64,000 nucleotides of DNA from Reticulitermes lucifugus (lineage: Eukaryota; Arthropoda; Insecta; Blattodea; Rhinotermitidae): positions 23,838 through 87,837 of the forward strand of contig JAKCWW010000898.1 in the NCBI GenBank assembly GCA_026260175.1, in the 5' to 3' direction. Shown here one piece after another: positions 59,970-64,000 of the stretch; position 1 is the stretch's first letter, and every line of letters begins with the position of its first letter. A program made the translations under genes and the position numbers. The notes beneath the pieces are model-generated. The model was given only the letters and a program-made list of their open reading frames with translations, was not told the origin of the DNA and ran no database searches.

Positions 59970-60001
59970 GACCAGTACATGTTTCAGCTCATTGTCTGGT
60001 C
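59970..60001 (-). repeat. GAAACATGTA motif with a perfect 6-bp outer stem
   Basis: The minus strand reads GACCAG, a short core, GAAACATGTA, CTGGTC. The outer stem (59996-60001 with 59970-59975) is perfect, but the CTGANGA core is reduced to ACAATGA. Confidence 0.45.
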
Positions 60002-60702
60002 TTTACTCTACAATTATGGCACGTGTTACATTAAATACGTTCTAAATAAAAATCTGAAAAATACGATGTACATACCTTAAAGAAAGGCATCGAAAAAATA
60101 TTTTAGTCATACACAAATCTGTTCCTTCGTAGGACATCTACTCTCCGTGTATGATCTCACAACATCAATGCACATGTCGTAGGCTCCAAGCCCGGCCAAT
60201 GGCAGCACCAGTAAAAAAATAACAGCAAAAGCCCATCTTACCCCGGGGTGGGGGGGAGGAAGCGTTTCACACAGAACACCCCTACACAATTAAATGGGAT
60301 TTTAAAGGGTATTATTATTATAAACTAACCACGTGAGTAGGACAACTATTCAAAGCTTTTAAGTCGTCTTGAAGAAAATATCGGATGTTATTTAAAGTAA
60401 TGATAAGGCCCTGAAACCTGTGCATGGAAAGAATTGCTATAGTAAGTTATACTCTTAGAATGAGTGTTTTGTGGCTTAATTGACGTAGCTGTCAGAATAT
60501 GAGGTTATATAGCATAGATGGTGTGATGGGTGGAGTAGAGCCGGACAGATTTGTGAGCAGAGCGGGCGAGGCCTAACCGAGGTTCTGTCTCGGCATTTGT
60601 CTTAAGCTGCTGGGGGACACCACTGAAACACTCATTCAGCACAGCCAGTGCCCCGGCTAAGATTAAAACAGCGGTCCTTCTGAACATTACCGCTCCGTCT
60701 AC

Positions 60703-61559
60703 CTGCCGGTAATGTGAAAAGCAAAAGCAATCCAAAACAATAGCAGCAACAATATTAACCAATGGAAGAAAATATTATAAAATATTAACTTCAAACAAAA
60801 TATATTAATAACTATTACATTAGGGCGTTGCCAAAATGTTTATTTGTAGAGCAGAATACATTATTAACACAAGTTTGGGAACGTACATTTTGTAACAATT
60901 CTGGCGCTTTCGTTGGTTATGTCGACAAAAGTAAAACCTACTTTAAACGTGCACTGGATATAAAATATGTGCTCCACTTTCTTTGTAACTCTTATTCGGA
61001 ACAGACTTCGCTCTGACAAACGTTCAGCATGTTACGCACTGCTTACACTCCAAATGTTTAAGTATAGGCTACGTTACATTTAGGTAAACCTTATGAACAT
61101 CAAATTTCATGAGAATTCGTTAGGCGCTTCCCGAGTTGTTAAACGCCAAAAGACCGAGAGTGAAAAGCTAATAAGTACATTTTTACAAGTCGTCGTCGAG
61201 AACGCGCCAGAGAAGAGGGGTATTAAAACAGAGCATTAGGCCAGTCGTATAAATCTGACTTTTATTCCAACTCCCTGGTTCTGAGTGTGTATCTTACGTC
61301 CTATTTACATATTTATGCATTAATCTGCAAAGTGACTGCACTAGGCACTTTTGCGAAGAAGTATAGAACGTTTTAGAAACGGTACAACTTCATTTATTTT
61401 TATTCTAAGGGTTACTGAAGGTAATTATGTTCAGCAGCAAACGTCAATACGAATGACAGGTTCTAAGACTCAGAAGCTGTCACAGGTTGTCTTGACCCAC
61501 TGCATTTCTATATTCTTGATAGCAAAGGTGGTTACTACAAAGTGTATATCTCTATAAAA
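60703..61559. other. No recognisable gene
   Basis: Nothing supported. The possible exons at 60107-60702 are treated as a finding. Confidence 0.5.
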
Positions 61560-61775
61560 ATAGAGGCCAATGCATCCCAGGGCCTACTGTTTTCGGGTTT
61601 CCGAATTTCACTTTTAGACTTACGATAGGAACCCTCTTGTGTGGGGTCGGCCCGTGGAACGTACGTACCTACACAGAACAACACAAACATATCAATGCCC
61701 CGAATGAAATACGAACCCACGAGCGGTAAGAAACCGTACTCCTGATAGATCGCGCTGTCAGTGAGATCGGCAAAG
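61560..61775 (-). mobile_element. SINE-like element (another tRNA-headed family)
   Basis: Minus strand: A-box-like TGACAGCGCGATCTATCAGG, B-box-like GTGGGTTCGTATTTC, then GGCATTGATATGTTTGTGTT and GTACGTTCCACGGGCCGACC. Not one of families A-C. The 61-codon frame inside is incidental. Confidence 0.5.
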
Positions 61776-63420
61776 GTGTTTACTACTGCCTAATATTAGA
61801 TCTACAACACCGATAAGTTAAGTGTAACTCAGCCAATTATGCCACGTTATGTTGGCGTAAATTTACAAAGCAACGTTACTACGACGGCATCACCTTTCCT
61901 TTGCTCCTTAAAAAATAAGAAATTTCGACATTCAAATATTTGTGAATTAGCATGCAACGTCGAGCGTAAATTTAAATGACACAGTGTACTGCCAAAATGG
62001 GTTATTATGTTCCGCCATAGTTTTATATGTGGTGACGTAATTGGCATTCACAGGTAGCTACGTATGCACAAACTAAGTGTGGATCTTCCACATTCAAACC
62101 TGCATTTAGCAACGTAAAAAAATTATGAGGATTAGAAAAGCCAAGTCAGTACTAAATTAAATATTACAGTAATTTGTTTATGGAAGACGAAGATCTGTAT
62201 GGCTGAAGATACAGATTAATGATAGAATTATGTTACACAAAATGAACATCTGAATAACTGATGGAATGGCCATGCTGCGGAAAGAAATTACTGGAGACGT
62301 TCCGAAATTACAGAATGTTGCCTGTATATCACTAATAGAGTCTTGGAAGCAAACTAATAGTTCTTTAGTGTTTTTACTTACGTCGGCAAACAAATAAGAA
62401 GCCAAATACAATTAAGATAACAAGATACAGTATTCAAACAGGTTGGATGCTAACAGAACGTGATAGGAGGACAGAGAGAGGAAAATGAAGATTAATGACA
62501 AGACTAGCTGGTACTCACTTAGAAGTTCATATTAGCAGCGAAACGATAAGGACTAAATTATAAGAAACAACTAACAGGCCGATAATTTGGTTTAGTAGGC
62601 TATGTAGGCCGTTATGTGAACAGAATGGCAGAGAAAAACACCTTCCGGCTAAACTAAAAAGTAGCCAGAAAGAAGGTGGGTAATGGATGATTTAATAATG
62701 ATAGAATACAGAGAGAGAAGTCCAACATATTTCAACGGACGGAAGACAAAATATAACGCAAAAGAAGCAGCGATGTAAAAATAAAACTTTTCATGGTTTG
62801 TCTCGAGGCATATCTCGGTTTACAAAAAGGCCGTTATTCAGACTCAGCAGCTTATACTTGTCAAACTATTGTTATAGCCTCCAAAATTTGTTAGCGTCTG
62901 ATCGTAATCTTATGGCACTGTGCAAGGAACAGATTTCAGTTGCTGTAGCCTCCTTGGACGTGTCCGCAGTCGTTGTCAGATGGATGGAGGAGTAGTGCGT
63001 TAAAAGCAGTTCTAGAGCGAAAATCTGTTTTGCCCGCTATATCAGCCGGTTCCTGCAAGCACAGGTGTCATAAGATTGTGATCGGATTTCACCTCCAGAA
63101 ATGCAATAATAAACATCTGCTATTTCAAGCAATGTAATAATAAATATTTACAAACTCAGGTAACCTGTTAATACAACACAACTCCTACATTATCTTTAAC
63201 TATTTCATATTCCTTTACATGAAAATAATGAGCTCAGTTCACACAAAACTATTGCACAAAGCGAATCACGTTAATTTTCGCAGCCTGCTTCAAGTAAAAC
63301 GGTAAAACGCACGCTGAACGTGGGGGCATTGAAAAATATTTTGAGCTAACAAAAAACTACTTCAAAAAGGTCTAATATCAACCAACAAATACACAAGATT
63401 ATTGACATATATAAAATGTA
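61776..63420. other. No recognisable gene
   Basis: AT-rich, short frames only, up to the start of the right-edge LINE. Confidence 0.5.
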
Positions 63421-63468
63421 TCTGGTTTGGAGGGTTGTTGTCAGTCTGGTTTGGAGGGTTGTTGACAG
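63421..63468 (+). repeat. Two-unit 24-bp tandem repeat in LINE 5' UTR
   Basis: Units 63421-63444 and 63445-63468 differ at one base (TGTCAG versus TGACAG). They lie 28 bases before the ORF1 ATG, at the change from AT-rich flank to GC-richer element sequence, so they probably mark the 5' end of the element. Confidence 0.85.
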
Positions 63469-63496
63469 CGGACGTGTTTTGAGAGAGCTCTTAAGC

Positions 63497-64000
63497 ATGG
63501 GTTGCTACCTGGAAGACTACCGAGCCCACGTGGGTACCTGGGCTGCGAGGACCTCATGGCGTACTTCACAAGGCCACGACAGCAATGGACGAGTTACAAG
63601 TGATATAGGGGCTATGATTCTGTGTGCAGCGACTTTAGCTGTACTCTTGGTAATTGGTGGAGTGGAGCAAAATCCTGGTCCTGGTGTGGAGGCTGAGAAC
63701 ACTATTCAATTTTTGTGTAGTGGGTGTGAGAGGAATCTAAAATCGGGAACACAATGTGACACGTGTGGCCGTTGGTTCCATAACAGCTGTGGAAATGTTA
63801 AGGCACAAGTGGCGGAGGGCGGGAAGTGGAACTGTGATAGGTGTAAAGGAGAAAGGCCTCGTCTACTAGAGGAGCAACTGCAGAACGCTCTGCTTCAAAT
63901 TGATGATCTAAAACGGAAGAACAAGGAGCTGGAAGAGCGGTTACGGGTGGTGGAAGCTGGAAGCGAAGTTGGCAGGCGTGATACGGTGCAGGGACATCAG
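63497..64000 (+). CDS. LINE ORF1 with 2A-like motif, PHD finger and coiled coil (partial)
   Basis: An open frame of 168 codons from ATG 63497 to the window edge with no stop; the protein continues beyond. Residues 1-38 are a polar leader. Residues 39-53 are hydrophobic (AMILCAATLAVLLVI), followed by GGVEQNPGP (54-62), a 2A-like sequence where ribosome skipping would fall between G61 and P62. The usual Asp before V-E is Gly here. Residues 74-116 form a C4HC3 PHD-type finger: C74, C77, C87, C90, H95, C98, C113, C116, with W111 two residues before C113. Residues 121-152 are Leu/Glu/Lys-rich and likely coiled coil. PHD-bearing ORF1 proteins are known in CR1/L2-type LINEs, some of which carry 2A sequences. 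Host gene origin is unlikely but not excluded. Confidence 0.8.
   Translation, partial: MGCYLEDYRAHVGTWAARTSWRTSQGHDSNGRVTSDIGAMILCAATLAVLLVIGGVEQNPGPGVEAENTIQFLCSGCERNLKSGTQCDTCGRWFHNSCGNVKAQVAEGGKWNCDRCKGERPRLLEEQLQNALLQIDDLKRKNKELEERLRVVEAGSEVGRRDTVQGHQ

Noticed and set aside
1-64000. Telomeric (TTAGG)n or rDNA arrays
   Set aside because: No such runs or rRNA-like blocks were seen.

Overview
The window looks like intergenic, repeat-dominated DNA from an insect genome, most consistent with a cockroach or termite (Blattodea). The organism call is inference. It rests on AT-rich DNA with long non-coding stretches, many tRNA-derived SINEs, an arthropod-type LOA/Lian-like LINE, and LINE tails and a dispersed repeat that I associate with cockroach and termite sequence. 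No bacterial-type gene, rRNA gene, functional tRNA gene or CRISPR array was found. I found no confident host protein-coding gene. Almost every open frame is short and lacks domain character, or lies inside a repeat.

Layout. 0-9 kb: one copy of a ~470 bp dispersed repeat, a degraded LINE 3' end split by a SINE, a foldback element at 6.4-6.9 kb, a perfect 29-bp inverted repeat fused to a 37-bp tandem array at 7.9-8.1 kb, and a MITE-like element at 8.4-8.8 kb. 9-34 kb: SINEs of at least three tRNA-headed families (called A, B and C here), a SINE nested in the end of another SINE at 17.6-18.2 kb, a 29-bp minisatellite at 18.4-18.7 kb, foldbacks at 24.4 and 30.2 kb, and further LINE tails. 34-47 kb: mostly featureless, with scattered SINEs and one LINE C-terminus interrupted by an assembly gap. 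47.4-52.2 kb: a nearly full-length but inactivated LOA/Lian-like non-LTR retrotransposon on the minus strand, with ORF1, endonuclease, reverse transcriptase, RNase H, a CCHC-like knuckle and a pentanucleotide 3' tail. 52-63.4 kb: mostly unremarkable, with two weak candidate exons at 60.1-60.7 kb. 63.42 kb to the end: the 5' end of a second, apparently intact LINE on the plus strand. Its first protein carries a 2A-like motif, a PHD finger and a coiled coil, and runs off the window.

Three signals deserve attention. First, the ORF1 at the right edge has a GGVEQNPGP 2A-like motif after a hydrophobic run and just before a C4HC3 PHD finger. Second, a dispersed motif (CTGANGA, hairpin, GAAACATGT) recurs on both strands with changing but still complementary outer stems, often as mirror-image foldbacks. 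It resembles a small hammerhead-type ribozyme. Third, the perfect inverted repeat at 7944-8006 shares its arm with the adjacent 37-bp tandem repeat. Three runs of N are present (17973-18122, 28412-28482, 43854-44025). Two of them begin at essentially the same base of the same SINE family.
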